Source: an uncultured Clostridia bacterium
GTDB lineage: Bacteria > Bacillota > Clostridia > Christensenellales > Aristaeellaceae
Length of the DNA stretch: 43,737 nt
Assembly: GCA_937874275.1 (NCBI GenBank)
Contig: CALNAU010000038.1
Coordinates: forward strand, 1-43,737
Direction: 5' to 3'
Part shown: positions 16,790-24,803 of the stretch, one piece after another
Position numbering within the stretch: position 1 is the stretch's first letter
Layout: each line of letters starts with the position of its first letter
Program-made: the position numbers and the translations under genes
The notes under the pieces: model-generated
What the model was told of the DNA's origin: nothing
Seen by the model: the letters and a program-made list of their open reading frames with translations, nothing else
The model's database searches: none

Positions 16790-17466
16790 TGGTCAAGGCC
16801 GTTTCCCTGCTGGCGGTGTTCCTCAGCCTGTCTCAGGCGGCGCTGCATGCCTATGTGGCGCAGACCAGCCTGGGCGGTGTGTTATACTTGGTGAACCGGC
16901 GCTATGCGCTAAGCCAGCACTATGAACCGGCGGACCTGGTTGCCCCCCGGGTGCCCGGCGGCGACAAGACAGGCACCCTGATGCGCGAGGAGGCGGCGCT
17001 GGCGCTGGAGCAGCTATTTGCGGCGGCGCTGGCCGAGGGGCAGGAGCTGGTGGCCAGCAGCGGGTATCGCAGCTATAAAAAACAGGCCACCATCTGGGAT
17101 AACAAGGTCAGCCAGGTGGGGCGGCGCAAGGCGCAGCTGTACGTGGCGCCGCCCGGTGCCAGCGAGCATCAGCTGGGCCTGGCGATGGATTTGGCCCGCA
17201 AAAGCAATGGGCACCTCAACGCCGCCTTTGGCAAGAGCGAGGAGGGGCGATGGGTTGCGCAAAACGCGCACCGGTTTGGCTACATTGTGCGCTACCGTGC
17301 CGATTGGACGGACATCACCGGCTACGCGGACGAGCCCTGGCACATCCGCTATGTGGGCAGGGAGCACGCGCAGACCATCGTAGAGATGGATATCCCGTTG
17401 GAAACCTATGTGGAGCAGTTGAGCGCGGCTGCGTTTGGCGAATATCTCAGGGAGGACGGCGAATGA
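16786..17466 (+). CDS. D-alanyl-D-alanine carboxypeptidase, VanY / peptidase M15B (copy 1)
   Basis: 226-residue exported zinc carboxypeptidase expected to trim the terminal D-Ala from wall stem peptides. A hydrophobic N-terminus (KAVSLLAVFLSLSQAALHAYVA) acts as signal peptide or anchor. The VanY core is complete: SGYRSYKKQ, zinc motif SEHQLGLAMD with His128 and Asp135, and EPWHIRYVG with His186. It overlaps hflX by ATGA and vanY2 by ATGA, the tightest possible coupling. It is one of three consecutive paralogues; it lacks the extra C-terminal region of copy 3. Confidence 0.93.
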   Translation: MMVKAVSLLAVFLSLSQAALHAYVAQTSLGGVLYLVNRRYALSQHYEPADLVAPRVPGGDKTGTLMREEAALALEQLFAAALAEGQELVASSGYRSYKKQATIWDNKVSQVGRRKAQLYVAPPGASEHQLGLAMDLARKSNGHLNAAFGKSEEGRWVAQNAHRFGYIVRYRADWTDITGYADEPWHIRYVGREHAQTIVEMDIPLETYVEQLSAAAFGEYLREDGE

Positions 17467-18281
17467 CGAGCAAAAGGGCCTGGGCGGCCTTGATGGCACT
17501 GACCTGTTGGCTGGCGGCCTTTGTTACCATGGCCGAACCGGTATGGAACTTTCCCCTGGCGGCCAACGTGGTGGAGGGCAAGGGCGGCTACCTGGTGCTG
17601 ACCAACCGCGAAACGCTGCTGGACAGCAGCTATGTGCCCCAGAACCTGACGGCGCTCAGCCTGCGCAGCGTAGGGCGCGACCATGAGCTGCGCCGGGAGG
17701 CGGCCGATGCCCTCACCCAGATGTTTGTCGCAGCCGAGGCCGATGGGCACAAGCTGTATGTGAAAAGCGCCTACCGCAGCTGGCAGACGCAAAGCTCCAT
17801 GTACCACAACCGGGTGGAGCGTTATAACAAGGACGATGGCGTGGTGGCATATCCTGGCTCCTCCGACCATCAGACCGGGCTTGGGGTTGACATCCTCAAC
17901 TACGAGTGGACCAAGCGCGAGGGCATGACCCCCGCCTTTGGCGAGACGGCCGAGGCCCAGTGGATGGAGCAGCACTGCGCCCGCTTTGGCTTCATCCTGC
18001 GCTACATGCCCGAAAAGCAGGAGATCACCGGCATCATCTACGAGCCGTGGCACTTCCGCTATGTGGGGCAGGAAGTGGCCCAATACATCATGGAAAACCG
18101 CCTGTCGCTGGAGGAGTTTGACCAATCGGTGAAGGCGGCCATCGCGGCCTATGAGGCCCAGGGCGGCGACTACGCGGCGCTGTGCCGCCAGCTCAACGCC
18201 CCGCCCGAGCCCAAGATGCTGGGCGAAAGCGATGAGGAGGGCGACGGCGAGGTTTCCCTGTTCTACCCAAGCAACCCCTGA
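17463..18281 (+). CDS. D-alanyl-D-alanine carboxypeptidase, VanY / peptidase M15B (copy 2)
   Basis: 272-residue exported paralogue of its neighbours. The signal peptide is TSKRAWAALMALTCWLAAFVTMAEP. The M15B core has SAYRSWQTQ, SSDHQTGLGVD (His136, Asp143) and EPWHFRYVG (His197), so the zinc ligands are intact, although the motif wording differs from copies 1 and 3 (DHQTGLGVD versus EHQLGLAMD), indicating older divergence. A charged C-terminal tail (ESDEEGDGEVSLFY) is unique to this copy. The start at 17463 overlaps the copy 1 stop; longer upstream frames are antisense or shadow. Copy 3 follows after 9 bp. Confidence 0.92.
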   Translation: MTSKRAWAALMALTCWLAAFVTMAEPVWNFPLAANVVEGKGGYLVLTNRETLLDSSYVPQNLTALSLRSVGRDHELRREAADALTQMFVAAEADGHKLYVKSAYRSWQTQSSMYHNRVERYNKDDGVVAYPGSSDHQTGLGVDILNYEWTKREGMTPAFGETAEAQWMEQHCARFGFILRYMPEKQEITGIIYEPWHFRYVGQEVAQYIMENRLSLEEFDQSVKAAIAAYEAQGGDYAALCRQLNAPPEPKMLGESDEEGDGEVSLFYPSNP

Positions 18282-18290
18282 GGAGGCGAC

Positions 18291-19316
18291 ATGCGTTCCA
18301 AATTCATCCGGCGACTGGCGATGGGCCTTGTTTGCCTGAGCCTGTTTTCCTTTGCGGAAGAGCCGCCGGAGGATTTGCTGCCCGTGGAAACCGCGCCCCC
18401 GCTGGCCGAGCCCACACAGCCGCCCGGTCAATCGATGCTGGATACCGATGGCATCCTGTGCCTGGTAAACCGGGATTTGAAAATCACCAAGCACTATGTG
18501 CCGGCCGACCTGCGCATGCCCGAGGTAGCCACCCGCAAGAAGGGCATGGAGGAGCGCATTCTGATGCGCGAGGAAGCTGCCCAGGCGCTTGAAAAGATGT
18601 TCCAGGCGGCCAAGTGGGAGGCCAAATACACCCTCTACGCCGCCAGCGGGTACCGCAGCTACGGCATTCAGCAGATACTCTTTAACGGCAAGGTGGAGGC
18701 CGTGGGCAGCCGGGACGCCGCGCAAAAGACGGTAGCCCCGCCCGGCACCAGCGAGCATCAGCTGGGCCTGGCCATGGACGTGCAGGCCCCCTCGCTGCTC
18801 AACCTCAACCGCGCCTTTGGTGACACAGAGGAGGGCAAGTGGGTGGCGGAAAACGCGCACCGCTTTGGCTTCATCATCCGCTACAAGCGCGAATGGACGG
18901 ACATCACCGGCTATCTGTACGAGCCCTGGCACATTCGCTACGTAGGGGTCGCGCACGCGCGCGCCATTTACGCGCTGGATGTGCCGCTGGAGACGTACGT
19001 CGCCGCGGTATCGCAGCTGCCGGAGTATGTGCTGCGCGGCGGCAGCGATTTGCTGCTGGAAGGGCTGGCGCGCCAGTTGATGGCCGAGGTGCCCCAGCAG
19101 CCCGCGCCGGATTTGATGGGCGCGCAGACGCCCGAGCAGCAGGACGCTGCGCTGCGTGCGGCCACCGCGCCCTATTTGCCGGCAGGCGCCAGCTATGAGC
19201 AGGTGCTCTGGGCCATCTACCCCACGCCCAAGCCCACCGCGGGCCCACGAATCGACGCGGATGAGGAGACGTCGCTGTTCTCCTCCAGGCAGGAGCAGGA
19301 TGTCGTCTCTCCTTGA
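18291..19316 (+). CDS. D-alanyl-D-alanine carboxypeptidase, VanY / peptidase M15B (copy 3, with C-terminal extension)
   Basis: 341-residue exported paralogue. After the signal peptide (RSKFIRRLAMGLVCLSLFSFA) comes an acidic, Pro-rich linker of about 25 residues (EEPPEDLLPVETAPPLAEPT) and then the M15B core: SGYRSYGIQ, SEHQLGLAMD (His156, Asp163) and EPWHIRYVG (His214). About 110 residues follow that the other copies lack, rich in Gln, Ala and Pro with no motif I know (ending EETSLFSSRQEQDVV). The last 17 bp overlap the start of the YprB-like gene. An AGGAGGC site precedes the ATG. Confidence 0.92.
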   Translation: MRSKFIRRLAMGLVCLSLFSFAEEPPEDLLPVETAPPLAEPTQPPGQSMLDTDGILCLVNRDLKITKHYVPADLRMPEVATRKKGMEERILMREEAAQALEKMFQAAKWEAKYTLYAASGYRSYGIQQILFNGKVEAVGSRDAAQKTVAPPGTSEHQLGLAMDVQAPSLLNLNRAFGDTEEGKWVAENAHRFGFIIRYKREWTDITGYLYEPWHIRYVGVAHARAIYALDVPLETYVAAVSQLPEYVLRGGSDLLLEGLARQLMAEVPQQPAPDLMGAQTPEQQDAALRAATAPYLPAGASYEQVLWAIYPTPKPTAGPRIDADEETSLFSSRQEQDVVSP

Positions 19317-20517
19317 CAAGCTGCGCGCTGTACAGCCCATCCGAAAAGCCGAAGCACCCGCCCGCCGGGCGGATGGCTGCCTGGTTAAAACCCAGGACCA
19401 CCCCTGCCGGGATTTCCCGGCCATGCCGCTGTCGCCCGATACGCTGCGGCTGATGGCGGCCTTCGCGGCGGAGGAGCACCTGCGGCCTGAGGATTTGCTG
19501 TTTCTGGACACCGAGACTACCGGCCTCAGGGGCGGTGCGGGCACGGTGGCCTTTTTGATTGGACTGGGCCGGTTTGAGGGCGAGCACTTTGTCGTCACCC
19601 AGTACCTGATGCGGGACTATGACGAGGAGCCATTTGTGCTGGCCCCAGTGCTGGAGGCGCTGGGGCGCTGCAAGGCGGTGGTCACCTTCAACGGCGCGTC
19701 CTTTGACATGCCGCTGGTGCAGACGCGCCTCATCATGAACCGCCTGCACCAGGGGTATGAGGCGCCGCCCAACCTGGACTTGCTGCATATCGCACGGCGG
19801 GTGTACAAGCTGCGGGTCAGGCAATGCACCCTTGGGCGGCTGGAGGAAGAGGTGTTTGGCACGCCCCGCGTGGACGACTTGCCGGGCAGCCAGGTGCCGG
19901 AACGCTACTTCGAATACATCCGCACGCGGGAGCTGGCGTTGCTGGATGACATACTGGCGCACAACGCCCAGGATATCCTGTCCATGGCCCGGCTGCTGTA
20001 TGCCCTGGCCCACCTGCACGAGCAGCCGCTTTCTGCGCAGGACCAGCGCGATTTATACAGCCTGGGCCGCGTGTTTGAGCGCCGGGGCGAGCGGGAGCGG
20101 GCCGGCCAGTGCTTTCGCGCGTGTGACGACCGCAGCGTGCGGGAGCTGGCCCAGATGCGGCTGGCCAACCTGCTGCGCCGCGATGGCCGGCATGACGAAG
20201 CCGTCGGCCTGTACGAGCAGGCGCGGGTGGCCGGACGGGGCGGGGTCAAGGTATATATCGAGCTGGCAAAAATCTACGAGCACCGCTTCCGCGCGCCCGG
20301 CCGCGCGCTTGCCATCGCTCGTCAGGGCATGCTATATTGTTTGGAGCGCCTTGATGAAGGCGGGGCTGACAGCCCGGAATACAAGGATTTGGCGCACCGG
20401 GTCAACCGGCTGATCGCCAAAACAGGAGGAAAAACGGATGGGATTACTGGACGGCATGAAGATACGTTCCGCGCTGAGCAAGCATCAAAAGGGGGACGTG
20501 CAGGGGGCCAAGCATGA
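19300..20517 (+). CDS. YprB-like ribonuclease H-fold 3'-5' exonuclease with TPR-like tail
   Basis: 405-residue cytoplasmic protein. The N-terminal two thirds is a DEDD-type RNase H-like domain: LFLDTETTG with Asp70 and Glu72 as motif I, VTFNGASFDMPL as motif II, and HNAQDILSMARLL as motif III. That is the YprB_RNaseH_like family, a presumed exonuclease of unknown substrate. Residues about 270-380 are helical repeats resembling TPRs (YSLGRVFERRGERERAGQCF, LANLLRRDGRHDEAVGLY). The start is the ATG at 19300 (MSSLLDKLRAV) preceded by AGGAGCAGG, inside the end of vanY3. The last 26 residues (GKTDGITGRHEDTFRAEQ...) overlap the next gene by 80 bp and look like read-on sequence. Confidence 0.8.
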   Translation: MSSLLDKLRAVQPIRKAEAPARRADGCLVKTQDHPCRDFPAMPLSPDTLRLMAAFAAEEHLRPEDLLFLDTETTGLRGGAGTVAFLIGLGRFEGEHFVVTQYLMRDYDEEPFVLAPVLEALGRCKAVVTFNGASFDMPLVQTRLIMNRLHQGYEAPPNLDLLHIARRVYKLRVRQCTLGRLEEEVFGTPRVDDLPGSQVPERYFEYIRTRELALLDDILAHNAQDILSMARLLYALAHLHEQPLSAQDQRDLYSLGRVFERRGERERAGQCFRACDDRSVRELAQMRLANLLRRDGRHDEAVGLYEQARVAGRGGVKVYIELAKIYEHRFRAPGRALAIARQGMLYCLERLDEGGADSPEYKDLAHRVNRLIAKTGGKTDGITGRHEDTFRAEQASKGGRAGGQA

Positions 20518-21145
20518 CTACGAGGCGTTGATCGCCCAGGGCATATACAGGCCGCTGTTTCTGCTGCCGTATTCGGTGATTCTGCTGCGCGAGGGCGGGG
20601 AGGAAAACCTGCAAAAGGTCAAAAACGTGCTGGCCAAAATACAGCGCAACAAGGAATTGACTCCCGAAGACCGCTCCCAGCTGCTGATGAACTACGCCGT
20701 GGCCGACTGGAAGCTGGGCAACCGCGAGAAGGCCGTCAAGCTGATGGAGTCCTCCCACCGCGAGCGCCCCTGCGGGCTGACGTACCAGACGCTGGGCTTC
20801 CTGTATGTGGAGATGAATGACGCCGAGCAGGCCATGGCTTACAACACCGAGGCGCTGGACTATGACGACGAGGACAGCGTGTGCCTGGACAACATGGCCC
20901 AGACCTACTACCGCGTGCTGGGCGATAAGGAGCAGGCCAAGCCCTACTTTGACAAGGCGCACCGCATCAAGCCGGGTCAGATTGATACGCTGTGGTTCCT
21001 CTCCCGCTATGACCTGGAGAAGGGCGACACGCAGGCCGCCATTGACAAGCTGGAGACGGCCAGCGAGGGCAGGTTTTCCCCGCTCAACTATGTGGACAAG
21101 GAACAGGTAGAGGCAGAAATCGCTCGTCTGAAGGGCAATGCCTGA
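20438..21145 (+). CDS. TPR-repeat protein
   Basis: 235-residue protein without signal peptide, built of about five tetratricopeptide repeats, for example AVADWKLGNREKAVKLMESS, TLGFLYVEMNDAEQAMAYNTEAL, NMAQTYYRVLGDKEQAKPYFDKA and DLEKGDTQAAIDKLETA. The function is probably protein-protein scaffolding; the partner is unknown. The start has a perfect AGGAGG about 9 bp upstream (20424-20433), which supports the ATG at 20438 even though it lies 80 bp inside the YprB-like gene. The stop overlaps the VanZ gene by 8 bp. Confidence 0.85.
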   Translation: MGLLDGMKIRSALSKHQKGDVQGAKHDYEALIAQGIYRPLFLLPYSVILLREGGEENLQKVKNVLAKIQRNKELTPEDRSQLLMNYAVADWKLGNREKAVKLMESSHRERPCGLTYQTLGFLYVEMNDAEQAMAYNTEALDYDDEDSVCLDNMAQTYYRVLGDKEQAKPYFDKAHRIKPGQIDTLWFLSRYDLEKGDTQAAIDKLETASEGRFSPLNYVDKEQVEAEIARLKGNA

Positions 21146-21650
21146 GCGGCTGCGCAGCCTGTCCGGGCCCCGGCGTGCGCTATCGGCGCTGCTGGCGGCG
21201 CTGGTGGTGCTGATGGTGGTATTTATCTGGAGCAACTCGCTCAAGGACCCGGAGGCGTCGCTTAGGCAGAGCGCGGTGGCCGAGCGGCTGGTGAAGCCGT
21301 TGATACTGGCCATCCCGATGCCCAGCCTGCATACGCCCGAGATGATCAGCCTGCTGACGCGCAAGCTGGGCCACTTTGCGGAATTTTTTCTGCTGGGCGT
21401 GCTGCTGATGGCGCTGGCCATCGCGCTGCGCCCGGCGTTAGCGCTGCCCGCGTGGGGGCTGTTATTGTTTGCGGTGGCGGTGGCGGTGGCAGATGAAGGC
21501 CTGCAGTTTTTAAGCGACCGCGCGCCGCGCCTGGCCGATGTGCTGCTGGATAGCGTGGGCGCAGGCTGCGGGTTGGCGGTGGCCTGGCTGTTTGGGCGGC
21601 TGTGGCGTTCGCGCCTGCGTGCCGCCATGGGGAGGAATGGGCATGTTTGA
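21138..21650 (+). CDS. VanZ family membrane protein
   Basis: 170-residue membrane protein with four hydrophobic helices (about 14-34, 69-92, 95-116 and 130-148). It carries the VanZ pattern: WSNSLKD after helix 1, RKLGHFAEFFLLGVLL around helix 2, and DEGLQFLSDRAPRLADVLLDSVGAGCG, the family's conserved DE-Q-...-R-...-D-..-N/D-..G. VanZ proteins are linked to low-level teicoplanin resistance, but most copies have no proven role. It occurs downstream of VanY paralogues, though not as part of a vancomycin cluster: no vanH, vanA or vanX is present. It overlaps both neighbours by 8 bp. Confidence 0.88.
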   Translation: MPERLRSLSGPRRALSALLAALVVLMVVFIWSNSLKDPEASLRQSAVAERLVKPLILAIPMPSLHTPEMISLLTRKLGHFAEFFLLGVLLMALAIALRPALALPAWGLLLFAVAVAVADEGLQFLSDRAPRLADVLLDSVGAGCGLAVAWLFGRLWRSRLRAAMGRNGHV

Positions 21651-22419
21651 TTATCTGCGTCAGGACCCGCAGGGCTTCCTGATGTTCATGCTGTACCGCG
21701 CGCCCGCGGTGCTGCTGGCGCTTACCTTTCACGAGGTAGCGCATGGCTATGTGGCGCTGCGAAGCGGCGACCCCACGGCCCAGATGCTGGGCCGCCTGTC
21801 GCTCAACCCCCTCAAGCACCTGGACCCCATCGGCACGCTGAGCATGTTTATCATGGGCTTTGGCTGGGCCAAGCCCGTGCCCGTCAACCCCAACAACTTT
21901 CGCCGCGGCAGTCGGGACGACCTGTTGGTCTCCCTGGCCGGGGTGACGACCAACATGATTCTGTTTATCGTCAGCACTTTGCTTGCCATCATCGTGGGGC
22001 TGTTCATGTACGAGCCGCAGGCGTTGAAGGCGTTGGGCGGCATGGCCTTCTTTCTGGATTTTGACGCCCAGGGTTTTACCCTGCAGCTGTTTCCGGAATA
22101 CTCGGGTGTGGTGGCGCCTGTGCTCAAGACCCCGTGGCTGCTGCATGTGCAGCGGTTTTTGCTGCATTTCAGCATGATCAACCTGGGGCTGTGCCTGTTT
22201 AACCTGCTGCCCATCCCGCCGCTGGACGGCTTTCACGTGGTCAATGACCTGCTGCTCAAGGGGAGGCTGCAGCTGTCCGGCCAGGTTTTCCGTTTTGCCC
22301 AATTGGCGCTGATTGTGCTGATGTTTTCCACCAACATCATGGGCAGAATTGTCAGCGCGGGCATGGACGCCGTACAGTCGGTGGTGCTGGGCGGCCTGCT
22401 CAAAGTATTTGGGGTGTAG
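21643..22419 (+). CDS. Site-2 protease family intramembrane metalloprotease (M50, YdfK/Rip-like)
   Basis: 258-residue polytopic membrane protein of the S2P-like M50 family. The zinc motif is HEVAHGY in TM1 (about residue 29), and the second ligand lies in NLLPIPPLDGF near the C-terminus. The segment GRLSLNPLKHLDPIGTLSMF plus PVNPNNFR is characteristic of the short bacterial S2P proteins that sit before scpA-scpB. The substrate is unknown. ATG 21643 is chosen because GGGGAGG lies 7 nt upstream; an ATG at 21637 sits too close to it. It overlaps VanZ by 8 bp and is followed by scpA after 3 bp. The S2P-scpA-scpB order is widespread in Firmicutes. Confidence 0.92.
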   Translation: MFDYLRQDPQGFLMFMLYRAPAVLLALTFHEVAHGYVALRSGDPTAQMLGRLSLNPLKHLDPIGTLSMFIMGFGWAKPVPVNPNNFRRGSRDDLLVSLAGVTTNMILFIVSTLLAIIVGLFMYEPQALKALGGMAFFLDFDAQGFTLQLFPEYSGVVAPVLKTPWLLHVQRFLLHFSMINLGLCLFNLLPIPPLDGFHVVNDLLLKGRLQLSGQVFRFAQLALIVLMFSTNIMGRIVSAGMDAVQSVVLGGLLKVFGV

Positions 22420-22422
22420 CGC

Positions 22423-23154
22423 ATGGCCATCACACTCAAACTGAAGGATTTCAGCGGCCCGCTGGATCTGCTGCTCTACCTGGTAGGCAAGGCCAAGATA
22501 GACATCCGGGATATCTTTGTGTCGGAGATTACCGACCAGTACATCCGCTCGGTGCGCGAGGCAGAGGACCTGGACATGGATGAGGCGTCCAGCTTCATCC
22601 AGATGGCGGCTACGCTGCTGGAAATCAAAAGCCGCTCGCTGCTGCCCAAGCCGGACCCGCCGCCCGAGGAGGACCCTGAGGTGCTGCTGATCCGCCAGCT
22701 GGAGGAGTATGCCTTCTTCAAGCAGGTGGCGGCGGACATGCAAGGCTTTGAAAAGGCGGCGGCGCTGATGTACGAAAAGCTGCCCGAGGAATACCCCCTG
22801 CCGCCGCCCAGCTTTGAGATATCCGGGCTTACGTTGGAGGGGCTGCTGAGCGCCTTTGCCGATGTGCTGGCCCGTGCCCCAAAGCAGGAGGAGGAGCCCG
22901 CGCGGGATATGGCGCAGCGCATCATCCGAGATGAGCACAGCGTGCCCGATTGCATGCTGGAGATATCCCGCCGCCTCAAAAAGGGTAGCCTGTCGTTTGC
23001 GGCGCTGTTTACTGGCGTTTCCAGCCGCGAGCAGGTGGTCACCTTTTTCCTGGCGGTGCTGGAGCTGCTGCGCCTGGGCCGGGTGAGCGTGGCGCAGGAC
23101 AGCCCCTACGGCGATATATTAATCAATGCATCCAGGCGGAGGAAGACATCATGA
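22423..23154 (+). CDS. scpA: Segregation and condensation protein A
   Basis: Kleisin subunit of the SMC-ScpAB condensin, which compacts and segregates the chromosome. The 243-residue protein has the N-terminal block FSGPLDLLLYLVGKAKIDIRDIFVSEITDQY, the helix ASSFIQMAATLLEIKSRSLLPKP that binds the SMC neck, a central acidic PPPEEDPE linker, and the C-terminal winged helix that binds the SMC cap (VFLAVLELLRLGRVSVAQD). Length is typical. It overlaps scpB by ATGA. Confidence 0.97.
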   Translation: MAITLKLKDFSGPLDLLLYLVGKAKIDIRDIFVSEITDQYIRSVREAEDLDMDEASSFIQMAATLLEIKSRSLLPKPDPPPEEDPEVLLIRQLEEYAFFKQVAADMQGFEKAAALMYEKLPEEYPLPPPSFEISGLTLEGLLSAFADVLARAPKQEEEPARDMAQRIIRDEHSVPDCMLEISRRLKKGSLSFAALFTGVSSREQVVTFFLAVLELLRLGRVSVAQDSPYGDILINASRRRKTS

Positions 23155-23756
23155 CACAACCCGACCTGCACAAGGTCATCGAGGCCATTTTGTATGTAAC
23201 GGGCGAGCCCGTGGCGCTGGGCGATCTGGCCCGGGCACTGGAAGCCACGCAGCTGGAGGTGCTGGGGGCGGTTGAACTGCTGGAAAACCAGTACGACGAG
23301 CAGCACCGCGGTCTGCGCCTCAAGCGCTTTGGCGAGCATGTGCAGCTGGCGACCCGAGCCGAATACGCGCCCTATATTGAGCGGCTGCTGCAGCCGGTGC
23401 AAAAACAATCGCTTACCCAGGCGGCGCTGGAGACGCTGTCCATCGTGGCGTACCGTCAGCCGGTCACGCGCCTGGATGTGGAGGCCGTGCGCGGCGTGAA
23501 GTGCGACTATTCGCTGCAATCGCTGATGAACAAAAACCTCATCTGCGAGGTGGGCCGCAAGGAAACCATTGGCCGACCTATTTTGTACGGCACCACGGAT
23601 GCCTTCCTGTCCCACTTTGGGCTGCGCACCCTGACCGACCTGCCCCGCCCGCCCGAGCCTGAGGATGAGGACGCAGTGGATGACGGCCTGCCCGAGGAGC
23701 CGCCCGAGGGGATGGGGGAAGAGACACCGGTGGGAGCGGAAACCACAGCCGAATAA
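23151..23756 (+). CDS. scpB: Segregation and condensation protein B
   Basis: ScpB dimer with two winged-helix domains that bind the ScpA linker. The 201-residue protein begins with HKVIEAILYVTGEPVALGDLA and has LSIVAYRQPVTRLDVEAVRGV, the family's strongest block, followed by GRPILYGTTDAFLSHFGLRTL. The tail (PPEPEDEDAVDDGLPEEPPEG) is acidic and low-complexity as usual. Transcription ends at the shared terminator 23772-23812. Confidence 0.97.
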   Translation: MTQPDLHKVIEAILYVTGEPVALGDLARALEATQLEVLGAVELLENQYDEQHRGLRLKRFGEHVQLATRAEYAPYIERLLQPVQKQSLTQAALETLSIVAYRQPVTRLDVEAVRGVKCDYSLQSLMNKNLICEVGRKETIGRPILYGTTDAFLSHFGLRTLTDLPRPPEPEDEDAVDDGLPEEPPEGMGEETPVGAETTAE

Positions 23757-23771
23757 GTTTTCATGACACGC

Positions 23772-23812
23772 AAAAGCCCCGGCCGCGTTGGACGCGAACC
23801 GGGGCTATCTTC
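23772..23812. terminator. Bidirectional terminator between scpB and the convergent lipoprotein gene
   Basis: AGCCCCGG (23775-23782) pairs with CCGGGGCT (23799-23806), and CGCG (84-87) with CGCG (93-96) inside, giving an interrupted GC-rich stem. On the minus strand the stem is followed by TTTTG. On the plus strand it is followed by ATCTTCATGTTTT. It serves both convergent genes. Confidence 0.8.
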
Positions 23813-23827
23813 ATGTTTTGCTTGAAA

Positions 23828-24655
23828 TCAGATGGTTTTCAATGTGCTGCGCATGTGGGTGTGCACACCCATGTAGTCGTTGCTGTACTCGGCCGGGTGG
23901 CTGATTTGCAGCATCAGCAGCTTGTTGTCGGGCAGCAGCGCCATGTGCACACGGCCGCGCACGATGGTGCCGTCCACCTTCACGCCGCGGAAGTCCGCGT
24001 AGTAGCCGGGGGACTTGAGCAGCGAGCGCTCGGCGGTGTTGGTGGGCTCCCATTTCTGATAGTTGAGCTTGCCCAGGTCGGCCAGCTTGGCCCGCACGTC
24101 TGCCCGCACGTCGGTCTTCTTGTAGTTGGCGTTGACTGGGGTGAGGGTGAGCACAATCTCCACCGGGTAGTTGTCCTTCACGGTTGCAGCGGGCTCGCGC
24201 AAAATGTAGGTATCGGCGGCGCCGTCCTCCACCTCGTAGCCGGCCACGCTCTCAAAACTGAGGCCCAGCTTGTTGGCGGTGTAGGTGGCGTAGGTGAACA
24301 CCAGCGGCGGGTGCTTGGTGGGGGTGGGCATGTCAATGGGATTGAGCAAAATGGGTGTGGCCCCGGCGAATACCGTGGAGGGCGCTTCGGTCACCGCGGG
24401 GGCAGCTTGCTGTCCCTGCGCGGCGGGCTGGTTTAACAGCGCCGGGTCCACATATTCCGCGTCCGTGTCCTCCTCGGCCGATGGGTCAATGCCTTCGGGC
24501 AGAGGCACGGTGGTGGGGATTTCCATCGCCGGCGCCTGGGTGTTCAGGGTCGGCAGCTCCGCGGTCGGCGTTTGCGTTTGCGGCGCGCCGCTGCAGGCGG
24601 TGAGAAGCAGCGCCGTTGCCAGCAGCAGCCCCGTGATCAGCAGTTTCTTCTTCAT
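23828..24655 (-). CDS. Uncharacterised surface lipoprotein
   Basis: 275-residue predicted lipoprotein: signal peptide MKKKLLITGLLLATALL with lipobox LLTAC (Cys21), so it is lipid-anchored outside the membrane. A Thr/Pro/Ala-rich linker follows (about 22-105, with TQTPTAELPTLNTQAPA). The C-terminal 165 residues form a compact mixed domain (LVFTYATYTANKLGLSFES ... VKDNYPVEIVLTLTPVNANY ... GRVHMALLPDNKLLMLQISHP). I do not recognise the family. The start at 24655 is chosen because GGAGGG lies 4 nt upstream. It is monocistronic, with a promoter at 24711-24739. Confidence 0.8.
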   Translation of the reverse strand: MKKKLLITGLLLATALLLTACSGAPQTQTPTAELPTLNTQAPAMEIPTTVPLPEGIDPSAEEDTDAEYVDPALLNQPAAQGQQAAPAVTEAPSTVFAGATPILLNPIDMPTPTKHPPLVFTYATYTANKLGLSFESVAGYEVEDGAADTYILREPAATVKDNYPVEIVLTLTPVNANYKKTDVRADVRAKLADLGKLNYQKWEPTNTAERSLLKSPGYYADFRGVKVDGTIVRGRVHMALLPDNKLLMLQISHPAEYSNDYMGVHTHMRSTLKTI

Positions 24656-24710
24656 CATACCCTCCATCCTGTTGGTGACAGGTTCAGGAAATTGACATAA
24701 TCTTTATACT

Positions 24711-24756
24711 ATTGTAACAATCCTCAACCTTTTCGTCAAGCCGATGTTGTAACAAT
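24711..24756 (-). promoter_or_regulatory. Lipoprotein promoter with two palindromic boxes
   Basis: Minus strand TTGACG (24734-24739), 17-nt spacer and TACAAT (24711-24716). The -10 region lies inside the perfect palindrome ATTGT-A-ACAAT (24711-24721). A second near-identical box GTTGTAACAAT is at 24746-24756, centre to centre 35 bp, upstream of the -35. Such a pair suggests a dimeric regulator binding on both sides of the promoter. The regulator is unknown. Confidence 0.6.
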
Positions 24757-24767
24757 TGCGTCAACTG

Positions 24768-24796
24768 AAAAAAGGCCGGAAAACCCGGCCTTTCAA
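24768..24796 (-). terminator. Terminator of the yybS-rplI-dnaB-yhaM-like operon
   Basis: Perfect stem AAAGGCCGG (24771-24779) and CCGGCCTTT (24785-24793) with a 5-nt loop. On the minus strand it ends in a run of T residues. It lies directly after the yhaM-like stop. Confidence 0.88.
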
Positions 24797-24803
24797 TGGG
24801 CGA

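Noticed and set aside
17406..19598. 730-residue minus-strand open frame across the VanY cluster
   Set aside because: No motif, no ribosome site or promoter, and the plus-strand VanY genes have intact catalytic residues throughout.
21138..21650. Glycopeptide-resistance cluster because of VanY plus VanZ
   Set aside because: No vanH, ligase, vanX or VanRS. VanY and VanZ homologues are widespread in susceptible Firmicutes.
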